From: Alphaproteobacteria bacterium
GTDB lineage: Bacteria > Pseudomonadota > Alphaproteobacteria > JACAEB01
DNA length: 37,899 nucleotides
Reading direction: 5' to 3'
Assembly: GCA_013389075.1 (NCBI GenBank)
Contig: JACAEB010000155.1
Location: 1-37,899, forward strand
Shown piece by piece: positions 7,502 to 15,337 of the stretch. The notes below the pieces were generated by a model, which saw only the letters and a list, made by a program, of their open reading frames with translations, was not told where the DNA came from and searched no databases. Each line of letters opens with the position of its first letter. The stretch's first letter is position 1. The position numbers were made by a program, and so were the translations under genes.

Positions 7502-9838
7502 ATGCACACGCACGCCCACGCGACCGGACCGGAGCGTGACGCCGCGGGGTCACGCGACCCCGTCTGCGGCATGACGCCCAAGCCCGACACGCCCCACCGC
7601 ACCCGTCACGCGGGGCAGGAGGTGCTGTTCTGCAGCGCCGGCTGCCGGGCGAAGTTCGAGGCCGATCCCGCCCGCTATCTCGGCGCCGCGCCAGGGCCCG
7701 AGCCCGAGCCGGTGCCCGCGGGGACGCAATGGACCTGCCCCATGCACCCCGAGATCGTGCGCGAGGGGCCCGGCGCCTGCCCCCTCTGCGGCATGGCGCT
7801 CGAGCCCATGCGTCCGGGCGCGGACGACGCGCCCAATCCCGAGCTCGCCGACATGACGCGCCGGCTCTGGGTGGGCGGAGCGCTCGCCCTGCCCCTCTTC
7901 CTTCTCGAAATGGGCGGTCATGTCGCCGGGATGGAGATGGACGCCCTGCCGCCCCATCTCATGCCCTGGATCCAGCTCGCCCTCGCGACACCGGTCGTCC
8001 TCTGGGCGGGCTGGCCCTTCTTCGTGCGCGGGGTTCAGTCCGTCCGCGCCCGCGCGCTCAACATGTTCACGCTCATCGCGCTCGGGACGGGGGCGGCCTT
8101 TGGCTACAGCCTCGTCGCGACGCTGGCACCCGGTCTCTTTCCGCCTGCCCTGCGTGATGCGCACGGCCTCGTTCCCGTCTATTTCGAGGCGGCGGCGGTC
8201 ATCACGGTCCTCGTTCTCCTCGGCCAGGTGCTGGAGCTGCGCGCCCGCGAGCGCACGGGCGGCGCCATCCGCGCGCTGATGAAGCTCGCCCCGCGCACGG
8301 CGCTCCGTCTCACCGAGGCGGGCGAGGAGGAGGTTCCGATCGAGGCCGTGCGCGTGGGCGACCGCCTGCGCATCCGCCCGGGCGAGAAGGTGCCGGTCGA
8401 CGGCCGCGTCGCCGAGGGCCGGTCGACCCTCGACGAATCCATGGTGACGGGCGAGTCCATGCCCGTCCCGAAGGGCCCCGGGGACGGTCTCATCGGCGGC
8501 ACGATCAACGCCGCGGGCGGGCTCGTGATGATCGCCGAGCGCGTGGGCGGGGAGACCATGCTCGCGCGCATCGTCGATCTCGTCGCCGCCGCCCAGCGCA
8601 GCCGCGCGCCCATCCAGCGCCTCGCCGACCAGGTCTCGGCCGTCTTCGTGCCGGCGGTCATCGCCGTGGGCCTCCTCGCCTTCGTCCTCTGGCTCGCCTT
8701 CGGTCCTGCCCCGGCGCTGAGCTATGGCATCGTCGCGGCGGTCTCGGTGCTGATCATCGCCTGCCCCTGCGCGCTCGGCCTCGCGACGCCCATGTCGGTG
8801 ATGGCGGGTGTGGGGCTCGGCGCGCGGGCGGGGATCCTCATCCGCAATGCCGAGGCGCTCGAGTGTCTCGCCCGGGTGGACACGCTCGTGCTCGACAAGA
8901 CCGGCACGCTCACCGAAGGACGGCCCGCCCTCGTCGCCATCGAGCCCGTCCCGGACAGTCCGCTCCCGGAGGACGCGCTTCTGCGCCTGGCCGCGAGCCT
9001 CGAGGCCCCGAGCGAGCATCCGCTCGCGGCCGCGATCCGGGAGGGCGCGAAGGCGCGGGGCCTGCCGCTCGCCGAGCCCTCGGGGTTCCGCTCGCCGCCC
9101 GGACAGGGCGTGCTGGGCGATGTGGAGGGGCATGCCCTCGCCATCGGCGCCGAGCGCTTCCTCGGCAGCCTCGGCATCGACCCGGCGCCGCTCGCCGGGG
9201 CGGCGCGCGCCCATCGCGAGGCGGGCGCCAGCGTCGTCTTCCTCGCCGTCGACGGCCGCGCCCTCGCCCTTCTCGCCATCGCCGACCCCGTGAAGGAGAC
9301 GACACCGGCGGCGCTCGAGGCCCTGCGGGCGGAGGGGATCGGGCTCGTGATGCTGACGGGCGACACGCGCGCCACCGCCGAGGCCGTCGCGGCGCGGCTC
9401 GGCATCACGCACGTCGAGGCCGAGGTGCTGCCCGAGGACAAGGCGCGCCTCGTGACGCAGCTCCGGACGGAGGGACGCATCGTCGCCATGGCGGGCGACG
9501 GCGTGAACGACGCTCCGGCCCTCGCCGCCGCCGATGTGGGCATCGCCATGGGTGCGGGAACCGATGTCGCCATCGAAAGCGCAGGCGTGACCCTCGTGCG
9601 CGGCGATCTCACCGGCATCGTCCGGGCCCGGCGCATTTCGGCGGCGACCCTGCGCAACATCCGCCAGAACCTCGCCTTCGCCTTCGTCTACAACGCGGCC
9701 GGCGTGCCCGTGGCGGCGGGCCTTCTCTACCCCTTCACGGGGCTGCTCCTCTCGCCGGTCCTCGCCGCGGCGGCGATGTCGCTCTCCTCGGTCTCGGTGA
9801 TCGCCAATGCCCTGCGGCTCGGGCGGATGCGGGTCTGA
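7502..9838 (+). CDS. copA: Cu(I)-exporting P1B-type ATPase
   Basis: 778 residues. Order of parts: His-rich start (MHTHAHAT), YHS domain (DPVCGM to FCSAGCRAKFEADP, about residues 19-60), heavy-metal-binding domain (WTCPMHPEIV and CPLCGMALEP), then the ATPase core. Core motifs: TGES in the actuator domain, CPC (residues 421-423) in the transport helix, phosphorylation DKTGT (Asp465), SEHPLA, and GDGVNDAPAL. The last helices carry YN...P (FVYNAAGVPVAA) and MSLSS, the signature of Cu(I) pumps. It exports Cu(I) from the cytoplasm. There is no classical CxxC HMA domain; the YHS and CPxCGM modules take its place. The upstream palindrome suggests metal-responsive control. Cu(I) specificity is inferred from the motifs; Ag(I) would fit equally. 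Confidence 0.95.
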   Translation: MHTHAHATGPERDAAGSRDPVCGMTPKPDTPHRTRHAGQEVLFCSAGCRAKFEADPARYLGAAPGPEPEPVPAGTQWTCPMHPEIVREGPGACPLCGMALEPMRPGADDAPNPELADMTRRLWVGGALALPLFLLEMGGHVAGMEMDALPPHLMPWIQLALATPVVLWAGWPFFVRGVQSVRARALNMFTLIALGTGAAFGYSLVATLAPGLFPPALRDAHGLVPVYFEAAAVITVLVLLGQVLELRARERTGGAIRALMKLAPRTALRLTEAGEEEVPIEAVRVGDRLRIRPGEKVPVDGRVAEGRSTLDESMVTGESMPVPKGPGDGLIGGTINAAGGLVMIAERVGGETMLARIVDLVAAAQRSRAPIQRLADQVSAVFVPAVIAVGLLAFVLWLAFGPAPALSYGIVAAVSVLIIACPCALGLATPMSVMAGVGLGARAGILIRNAEALECLARVDTLVLDKTGTLTEGRPALVAIEPVPDSPLPEDALLRLAASLEAPSEHPLAAAIREGAKARGLPLAEPSGFRSPPGQGVLGDVEGHALAIGAERFLGSLGIDPAPLAGAARAHREAGASVVFLAVDGRALALLAIADPVKETTPAALEALRAEGIGLVMLTGDTRATAEAVAARLGITHVEAEVLPEDKARLVTQLRTEGRIVAMAGDGVNDAPALAAADVGIAMGAGTDVAIESAGVTLVRGDLTGIVRARRISAATLRNIRQNLAFAFVYNAAGVPVAAGLLYPFTGLLLSPVLAAAAMSLSSVSVIANALRLGRMRV

Positions 9839-9873
9839 GGCGGCGCGAGAATCGGTACGCGCGGCGACACCAT

Positions 9874-9897
9874 CGAGGCCTCACGCGGGGTGCCTCG
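9874..9897. terminator. Weak hairpin between convergent copA and SDR genes
   Basis: CGAGGC (9874-9879) pairs with GCCTCG (9892-9897) around a 12-base loop. There is no T tract on either strand, so intrinsic termination is uncertain. Confidence 0.3.
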
Positions 9898-9913
9898 GGG
9901 TCGCGCCGGCCCC

Positions 9914-10690
9914 TCACCCGTTCTTGATGATCATCCCGCCATCGACCGGGATCACGGCGCCGTTGAGGAAGGAGGCCGCCGGCAGCACGCAGGACAGCGT
10001 GATGTGCGCCACCTCCTCGGGAATGCCGTAGAGGCGGAGCGGCACGCGGCGCTTGGCGTAGATCTCCTTGTGCTCGTCCGGAATGCCGGCCGTGATGCCC
10101 GTATGGATGGGGCCGGGGCAGATGCAGTTCACCGTCACGCCTTCCGCCCCGAGCTCCACGGCGAGCCCGTGGGTGAGGCCGATGGCGCCGTGCTTGGCGG
10201 CCGCATAGGCCGTGTTGTAGCGCGTGGCGCCGAGACCCTCCGTGGACGCGATATTGACGATGCGGCCCGCCCCCGAACGCTTGAGATGCGGCAGCGCCGC
10301 GCGCGCGAGAACCATCTGCCCCGTGAGCATCACGTCGAGCGAGCGCGCCCAGGCGCCCGGAAAGCCCGCATCCTCGAAGGGGCAGAAGGTCGACAGGCCC
10401 GCATTGTTGATGAGGATGTCGAGCCCGCCAAAGGCCGCGACCACGCCCTCGACCGTGCGCGCGCAGGCCCCCGCATCCGCGACATCGAGCGGAAAGGCCA
10501 TGGCCCTCCCCCCCGCCCCCTCGATCTCCTCGACGAGCGAGGCGAGCCCGTCCGCATTGATGTCGCTCGCGGCCACCATCGCACCTTCCTCGGCGAAGAG
10601 ACGCGCCGTCGCCCGGCCCATGCCGCTTGCCGCGCCCGTGACGAGGGCGACCTTGCCGGCGATCGACCGGCTGAGAGGGGTGTAGGTCAT
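9914..10690 (-). CDS. SDR-family dehydrogenase, 3-hydroxybutyrate-dehydrogenase-like
   Basis: 258 residues, a classical SDR. TGAASGMG binds the NAD(P) pyrophosphate; NNAG, the catalytic Ser in NIASTEG and the YAAAK Tyr/Lys are all present with the normal 13-residue Ser-to-Tyr spacing. An acidic residue after beta-2 (ASDINAD) favours NAD over NADP. PGPIHTGI and the C-terminal DGGM are typical. GGGAG lies about 8 bases before the ATG. The sequence resembles 3-hydroxybutyrate and 3-oxoacyl-ACP reductase-like SDRs, but substrate specificity cannot be assigned. It is divergent from the CorC-like gene and has its own promoter-like elements. Confidence 0.88.
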   Translation of the reverse strand: MTYTPLSRSIAGKVALVTGAASGMGRATARLFAEEGAMVAASDINADGLASLVEEIEGAGGRAMAFPLDVADAGACARTVEGVVAAFGGLDILINNAGLSTFCPFEDAGFPGAWARSLDVMLTGQMVLARAALPHLKRSGAGRIVNIASTEGLGATRYNTAYAAAKHGAIGLTHGLAVELGAEGVTVNCICPGPIHTGITAGIPDEHKEIYAKRRVPLRLYGIPEEVAHITLSCVLPAASFLNGAVIPVDGGMIIKNG

Positions 10691-10728
10691 GGTTGGCTCC
10701 CTGGAATGGACGGACGGGCAACGGGATG

Positions 10729-10758
10729 CTTATAGGCGATCTTCCCGTCATCGGTCAT
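10729..10758 (-). promoter_or_regulatory. Candidate sigma-70 promoter for the SDR at 9914-10690
   Basis: On the minus strand, ATGACC (10753-10758) and TATAAG (10729-10734) lie 18 bases apart. TATAAG differs from the consensus -10 at one position. Transcription would start about 30 bases before the SDR start codon. Assigned by eye. Confidence 0.5.
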
Positions 10759-10808
10759 GCTGACCCCCGGGGCGCGGGGACGGATCACGAACGGCTGGCG
10801 AGACACTC

Positions 10809-12104
10809 ATGGACGTCCTGATACTCCTTCTCCTCATCCTCTTGAACGGCGTGTTCGCGATGAGCGAGATCGCCATCGTCTCGGCGCGGCGGGTGCGACT
10901 TGCGGCGATGGCCGAGCGGGGCGACCCGGGCGCGGGCGCGGCGATCCGCCTGCAGGAGGACCCGGCCGGCTTCCTCTCGACCGTGCAGATCGGCATCACG
11001 CTGGTGGGCATCCTCGCGGGCGCCTATGGCGCCACGGCGCTCGCGGACGATCTTGCGCCCGTCCTGCGGGAGGGCGTGCCCTCCCTGGAGCCGCAGGCGG
11101 AGGAAATCGCCTTTGCGCTCGTCATCATCGCCACCACGTTTCTGTCTCTCGTCATCGGCGAGCTGGTGCCAAAACGCATCGCCCTGTTCGCGCCCGAGCT
11201 CATCGCGGCCCTCGCCGCCCGCCCGATGGTCCTTCTGTCGCGGGTCGCCGGCCCGGCCGTGTTCGTCCTGCGCACGACATCGAACGGGCTGATCGCCCTT
11301 CTCGGCCTGCGCGAGGGGCAAAGACAGGAGGTCACCGAGGAGGAGATCGCCGCCGTCATCGGCGAGGGCACGTCGAGCGGCGCCATCGACGTCGAGGAAG
11401 AACGCATGATCCGGGGCGTCATGCGCCTTGCCGACCGGGACCTGCGCTCCATCATGACCCCGCGCCCGGAAATGGTCGTCCTCGATGCGGAGAAGCCCTG
11501 GGACGAGACGCTCGCGGCGATCCGGGCGAGCGGGCATTCGCGCTTTCCGCTCATCCGCGGAAGCCTCGTCGACATCGTCGGCATCGTTCAGACCAAGGAT
11601 CTTCTGGTGCGCCCGGACGCGGCGCGACCGGGCGCCCTCGCCGCCGCCGCGCGGCAGGCGATCTTCGTTCCGCAATCGATCTCGGTGCTGCAGCTTCTGG
11701 ATGCCCTCAAGACGAGCGAGGTCCGCATGGCGCTGGTGATCGACGAGCGCGGCGAGGTGCAGGGCCTCGTCACCGCCGCCGACATTCTGGGCGCGATCGC
11801 GGGGCTCGACGCCTTCTCCCCGCGCGACAGCCTCGAAAGGCCCGTGCGGCGGGCGGACGGCTCCTGGCTGATCGACGGACGCATGCCCATCGAGGATCTC
11901 GAGATCCTCCTCTCGATCCCTGATTTCGGCGAGGCGGATGGCGGCTTCACGACGGCGGGCGGCCTCGTCCTGCACGCCCTCGGCCGCCTTCCCGAGCCCG
12001 GCGAGGCCGTGACGGTGCGGGGCATACGGATCGAGGTGCTCGACCTCGACGGGCGGCGGATCGACAAGGTGCTCGTTTCGCGCATGGCGGAACCGGACGG
12101 CTGA
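10809..12104 (+). CDS. CNNM/CorC-like (hemolysin C family) CBS-domain membrane protein
   Basis: 431 residues with the full architecture of the family. There is an N-terminal DUF21/CNNM transmembrane part (MDVLILLLLILLNGVFAMSE and about three further hydrophobic helices to residue 180), then two CBS domains (RSIMTPRPEMVVLD onward, about 200-330) and a C-terminal CorC_HlyC domain (DGSWLIDGRMPIEDLE to the end). The conserved start LNGVFAMSEIAIVSARR and the LVPKRIAL segment are typical. Members are linked to Mg2+/Co2+ efflux or membrane integrity; the old hemolysin name is not a safe functional claim. It is divergent from the SDR and convergent, with an 8-base gap, to the acetyltransferase. Confidence 0.9.
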   Translation: MDVLILLLLILLNGVFAMSEIAIVSARRVRLAAMAERGDPGAGAAIRLQEDPAGFLSTVQIGITLVGILAGAYGATALADDLAPVLREGVPSLEPQAEEIAFALVIIATTFLSLVIGELVPKRIALFAPELIAALAARPMVLLSRVAGPAVFVLRTTSNGLIALLGLREGQRQEVTEEEIAAVIGEGTSSGAIDVEEERMIRGVMRLADRDLRSIMTPRPEMVVLDAEKPWDETLAAIRASGHSRFPLIRGSLVDIVGIVQTKDLLVRPDAARPGALAAAARQAIFVPQSISVLQLLDALKTSEVRMALVIDERGEVQGLVTAADILGAIAGLDAFSPRDSLERPVRRADGSWLIDGRMPIEDLEILLSIPDFGEADGGFTTAGGLVLHALGRLPEPGEAVTVRGIRIEVLDLDGRRIDKVLVSRMAEPDG

Positions 12105-12112
12105 CGCCCCGC

Positions 12113-12580
12113 CTAGGTCCCGCCGGAGTCTTCGGGCGCAATGTCGAAATGCAGCACCTCCTCGCGCGTGCCGAGCGCCTCGTAGAGCGCGATGGCGGGC
12201 GGATCGGCATAGTCGGCCTGCACATAGATGACCCAGGCGCCGGTTGCCCGCGCGATCGGCTTCAGTGCCCCGATCAGCGCGGTGGCGACGCCCTGCCGCC
12301 GATGGGCCTCGGCGACGCCGAGGTCGTAGATGTAGATCTCGCTGCGCGCCTGCTCGCCCTTGGCGAGCTCATAGGCGACGAGCCCGCCGATCACCGCCTC
12401 CCCCGCGAAGGCCGCGAGCGCGATGACATGCGGCTTGCCGAGCCAGGCTTCGAGATAGGCGTCGTCCGGCGGGGCCGCTTTGTAGGTTTCGGGGTCCTCG
12501 AACGCCTCCGCGAACAGCGCATTGACGCCCCGCATGGCGGCAAGATCGTCAGGGCCAAGACGGCGGATGGATGGGGACAT
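12113..12580 (-). CDS. GNAT acetyltransferase closely resembling AAC(3)-I aminoglycoside N-acetyltransferases
   Basis: 155 residues from the ATG at 12580, which has AGGAAAGG a few bases upstream; an ATG at 12661 would add 27 Arg-rich residues without a Shine-Dalgarno. The GNAT core is clear: acetyl-CoA loop [10 protein letters not shown], strand [10 protein letters not shown], and [16 protein letters not shown]. These stretches, together with [20 protein letters not shown] and [12 protein letters not shown], resemble what I recall of AAC(3)-Ia from integrons far more than a generic GNAT does. Enzymes of that family acetylate the 3-amino group of gentamicin-type aminoglycosides. The setting is an ordinary chromosomal one, with no integron, IS or resistance cluster nearby, so it may be an intrinsic or ancestral member with another natural substrate. 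Confidence 0.82.
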   Translation of the reverse strand: MSPSIRRLGPDDLAAMRGVNALFAEAFEDPETYKAAPPDDAYLEAWLGKPHVIALAAFAGEAVIGGLVAYELAKGEQARSEIYIYDLGVAEAHRRQGVATALIGALKPIARATGAWVIYVQADYADPPAIALYEALGTREEVLHFDIAPEDSGGT

Positions 12581-12759
12581 GGATTGCCTTTCCTGGACAC
12601 GGAGCGGGCGTGACGCTCTTCGACGGCCGCATTCTGTCATTCGACCTGAGCCGTGACGCAAGCGCGTTCAGGGCGGCTGGGCTCGACGTCATCGATCCGT
12701 GGGCGGCGGGATGAGGATGCGTGGCGGTGGAATACCGCACGTATCCTGAACGCTGCCCC

Positions 12760-14358
12760 TCATTCCCACTCGATGGTCCCCGGGGGCTTAGAGGTTATGT
12801 CGTAGACGACGCGGTTGATGCCCTTCACCTCGTTGATGATGCGCGTCGCGACGCGGCCGAGGAAATCGTGCGGGAACGGATAATAGTCGGCCGTCATGCC
12901 GTCCGTGGACGTCACGGCGCGCAGGGCGCAGACATGGTCGTAGGAGCGTTCATCGCCCATCACGCCCACGGTCTTGACGGGGAGGAGGACGGCGAAAGCC
13001 TGCCAGATGGCGTCGTAGAGGCCCGTCTTCCGGATCTCGTCGAGATAGATGGCGTCCGCCGCCTGGAGAATCCTGATCTTCTCGCGCGTGATCTCGCCGG
13101 GAAGGCGGATGGCGAGTCCGGGGCCCGGGAAGGGGTGCCGGCCCACGAACTGCTCCGGCAGGCCCATCTCGCGTCCGAGCGCGCGCACCTCGTCCTTGAA
13201 GAGCTCGCGCAAGGGTTCGACGAGCTTCATGTTCATGCGCTCGGGCAGCCCGCCCACATTGTGGTGCGACTTGATCGTCACCGACGGCCCGCCGGTGAAG
13301 GAGACGCTCTCGATCACGTCCGGATAGAGCGTGCCCTGCGCGAGAAAGCCCGCGCCGCCGATCCTGCCGGCCTCGGCCTCGAAGATGTCTATGAAGGTGG
13401 CGCCGATGGTCTTGCGCTTCACCTCGGGGTCGGTGACGCCCTCGAGCTTGCCGAGGAAGGTATCGGCGGCATTCACATGGACGAGCGGAATGTTGAAATG
13501 GCCCTTGAAGAGGCGCACCACCTCCTCGGCCTCGCCCCCGCGCAGGAGACCCGTATCGACGAAGATGCAGGTGAGCGCCTCGCCCACCGCCTCGTGCACG
13601 AGCTTGGCCGTGACGGCCGAATCGACGCCTCCGGACAATCCGCACACGACGCGGCCCTGCCCCACCTGGGCCCTGATCTTCTCGATCTCGGCGGCCCGGA
13701 AGGCGCGCATGGTCCAGTTGCCCTTGGCGCCGCAGATCCCGTGCGTGAAATTGCGCAGGAGCTTGGAGCCGTCGGGCGTGTGCACCACTTCAGGGTGGAA
13801 CTGCACGCCATAGAGGCGCCGGCGCTCGTCGGCGATGGCGGCGAAGGGCGCCCCCTCGCTCGTGCCCACGACCTCGAAACCCTGCGGGATCGCGATGACG
13901 CGGTCGCCATGGCTCATCCAGACCTGGTGGCGCTCGCCCGGCGCCCACACGCCCTCGAAGAGGGCCGAGGGGCGGACGATGTGGAGGAAGGCGCGGCCGA
14001 ATTCGCGATGATCGCCCGCCTCGACCCGCCCGCCGAGCCGGGCGCAGAGGGTCTGTTCGCCATAGCAGATGCCGAGCACCGGCAGGCCCGCCTCGAGAAG
14101 GGCGGGATCGACCTGCGGCGCGCCCGCGCCGATCACGCTCGCCGGGCCGCCCGAGAGGATGATGCCGAGGGGCTCGAGCCGGGGCAGCGCGGCCGCCGCC
14201 TTGTCGAAGGGCACGATCTCGCAATAGACGCCGCTCTCGCGCACCCGGCGCGCGATGAGCTGGGTGACCTGGCTGCCGAAATCGACGATGAGGATGGTTT
14301 CGCCAGCGCCCGGGAGGGAGGATCCCCCTTGGGCGTGCGGAGCGGACTTGGTCTGCAT
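12760..14358 (-). CDS. guaA: GMP synthase (glutamine-hydrolysing)
   Basis: 532 residues, normal length. It converts XMP to GMP with glutamine and ATP, the last step of guanine-nucleotide synthesis. The N-terminal class I amidotransferase domain has FGSQ, the nucleophile Cys98 in GICYGEQ and the His-Glu pair in [11 protein letters not shown]. The ATP pyrophosphatase domain has the PP-loop [10 protein letters not shown], and the C-terminal dimerisation domain ends in [10 protein letters not shown], the universal GuaA C-terminus. The residue after GICYG is Glu rather than the frequent Met or Gln. GAGG lies 5 bases before the ATG. It appears monocistronic. Confidence 0.98.
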   Translation of the reverse strand: MQTKSAPHAQGGSSLPGAGETILIVDFGSQVTQLIARRVRESGVYCEIVPFDKAAAALPRLEPLGIILSGGPASVIGAGAPQVDPALLEAGLPVLGICYGEQTLCARLGGRVEAGDHREFGRAFLHIVRPSALFEGVWAPGERHQVWMSHGDRVIAIPQGFEVVGTSEGAPFAAIADERRRLYGVQFHPEVVHTPDGSKLLRNFTHGICGAKGNWTMRAFRAAEIEKIRAQVGQGRVVCGLSGGVDSAVTAKLVHEAVGEALTCIFVDTGLLRGGEAEEVVRLFKGHFNIPLVHVNAADTFLGKLEGVTDPEVKRKTIGATFIDIFEAEAGRIGGAGFLAQGTLYPDVIESVSFTGGPSVTIKSHHNVGGLPERMNMKLVEPLRELFKDEVRALGREMGLPEQFVGRHPFPGPGLAIRLPGEITREKIRILQAADAIYLDEIRKTGLYDAIWQAFAVLLPVKTVGVMGDERSYDHVCALRAVTSTDGMTADYYPFPHDFLGRVATRIINEVKGINRVVYDITSKPPGTIEWE

Positions 14359-14404
14359 GGAACCTCGCGGGCGCGATCGTCAGGGCCGGCGGGCCCGACC
14401 CTGT

Positions 14405-14433
14405 AAAGATCGGAAGTCGCGCCCGCAGGTCAA
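14405..14433 (-). promoter_or_regulatory. Candidate sigma-70 promoter for guaA
   Basis: On the minus strand TTGACC (14428-14433) and ATCTTT (14405-14410) are 17 bases apart. The -35 is near consensus, the -10 is weaker. The predicted start is about 40 bases before the guaA ATG. Confidence 0.45.
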
Positions 14434-14450
14434 GCGATTCGCCGCGCCGC

Positions 14451-15014
14451 TCAGCCGCCCGAGCCCTCGAGGCCGCGCATCCGGTCGAGATCGGCCGCCT
14501 GCGCCGCCGCGCCCGGGCGATCGTCCATCATGTCCTTGAGGCGGCGATAGGACTCGCACTCCCCGCAGATGCGCGCGAGCCGGTCGAGCTTGGCCTGGGC
14601 CGAGGTGAGGTCGTTGCCGGCGAGGTCGAGCTCGCCCGACCATCCGAGCGCGGAGGTTTCCTGCGGATCGATGACGAGGGCCGTGCCGTAGAACTTGCGC
14701 GCGCGGGGCTCGTCGCCGGTCGTCTGATAGGCACGGGCCATGAGGCTGAACGCCGCCGCATTCGAGGGATCGGCGGCGACCGCCGATTCCAGCACGTGCC
14801 GCGCCGTGTCCGCATCGCCCGCCTGGAGCGCCTCGGAGCCGAGCCGCGTGAGGTCGCGCGACACGAGCTGGTATTCCCGCGCCGTGCCGTCCGCCTTCAC
14901 CGCTCCGCCGGGTCCCGCCACGAGACCGATCCCGGCCGCCATGGCCCCCGTCAGCGCCAGCGCGGCAAGCCGCCGCCGCACGCCCCGACCCGATTGCTCA
15001 ACCTTGTCCTGCAT
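14451..15014 (-). CDS. Exported TPR-repeat protein
   Basis: 187 residues from the ATG at 15014. This start gives a basic N-region followed by LAALALTGAMAAGIGLVAG, a signal peptide; starts further upstream would bury it behind a Pro/Arg-rich segment that does not look coded. The mature part has two to three tetratricopeptide-like units, for example SEALQAGDADTARHVLESAV, ADPSNAAAFSLMARAY and GDEPRARKFYGTALVIDP. Two Cys (ICGEC) in the last third could form a disulfide. It is probably a periplasmic protein-interaction module. Partner unknown. It diverges from the EAL gene across a 323-base gap. Confidence 0.75.
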   Translation of the reverse strand: MQDKVEQSGRGVRRRLAALALTGAMAAGIGLVAGPGGAVKADGTAREYQLVSRDLTRLGSEALQAGDADTARHVLESAVAADPSNAAAFSLMARAYQTTGDEPRARKFYGTALVIDPQETSALGWSGELDLAGNDLTSAQAKLDRLARICGECESYRRLKDMMDDRPGAAAQAADLDRMRGLEGSGG

Positions 15015-15112
15015 GATCCGCCCACTGGTCCCTGTCTGTCGCCGCTGCCGCTTCGCGCGGGCTCTGGCGTCTGGCTCCCCCGGGTCGCGCATGCCCTTGT
15101 CCCGTTCGGGTT

Positions 15113-15136
15113 TCGCGGATCCGGTCGCGGATCCGG
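15113..15136. repeat. Exact 12-base tandem duplication
   Basis: TCGCGGATCCGG occurs twice head to tail (15113-15124, 15125-15136). Each copy contains the palindrome GGATCC. It lies in the presumed leader of the TPR gene. Confidence 0.7.
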
Positions 15137-15221
15137 GGCGGCCTCTCCCGCCGCCCGCGCCCGCACATGTCGGGCAGGATCGGCAGCAAGGATGGCCAAA
15201 GCGTGACCGCCTCTTCCGTTG

Positions 15222-15251
15222 ATTTGAGGCTCCTTCGCCACCCCGCGTCAA
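15222..15251 (-). promoter_or_regulatory. Candidate sigma-70 promoter for the TPR gene
   Basis: Minus-strand TTGACG (15246-15251) and TCAAAT (15222-15227) are 18 bases apart and match the hexamer consensus at 5 and 4 positions. Assigned by eye. Confidence 0.4.
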
Positions 15252-15337
15252 GCATCGCCCCTCGTCCAGCCTCTCTTAACCGGGGCGCCTTAGGCTTTCG
15301 CCCTGCCGGAGAGGGCCGGCAGGGGGCGGAGGCAGGT

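Larger units (their letters stand above)
15015..15337. other. Divergent intergenic region between TPR and EAL genes
   Basis: This 323-base gap holds a candidate minus-strand promoter (15222-15251), which would give the TPR gene a leader of about 200 bases, and an exact tandem duplication of TCGCGGATCCGG (15113-15136). It also has the GGAGG (15328-15332) of the EAL gene. Frames open through this gap on both strands look like high-GC shadows; I see no convincing small gene. Confidence 0.5.

Noticed and set aside
9905-9915. Third copy of the REP-like core (CCTCACCCG)
   Set aside because: Only 9 bases match, there is no flanking hairpin, and it overlaps the end of a coding region.
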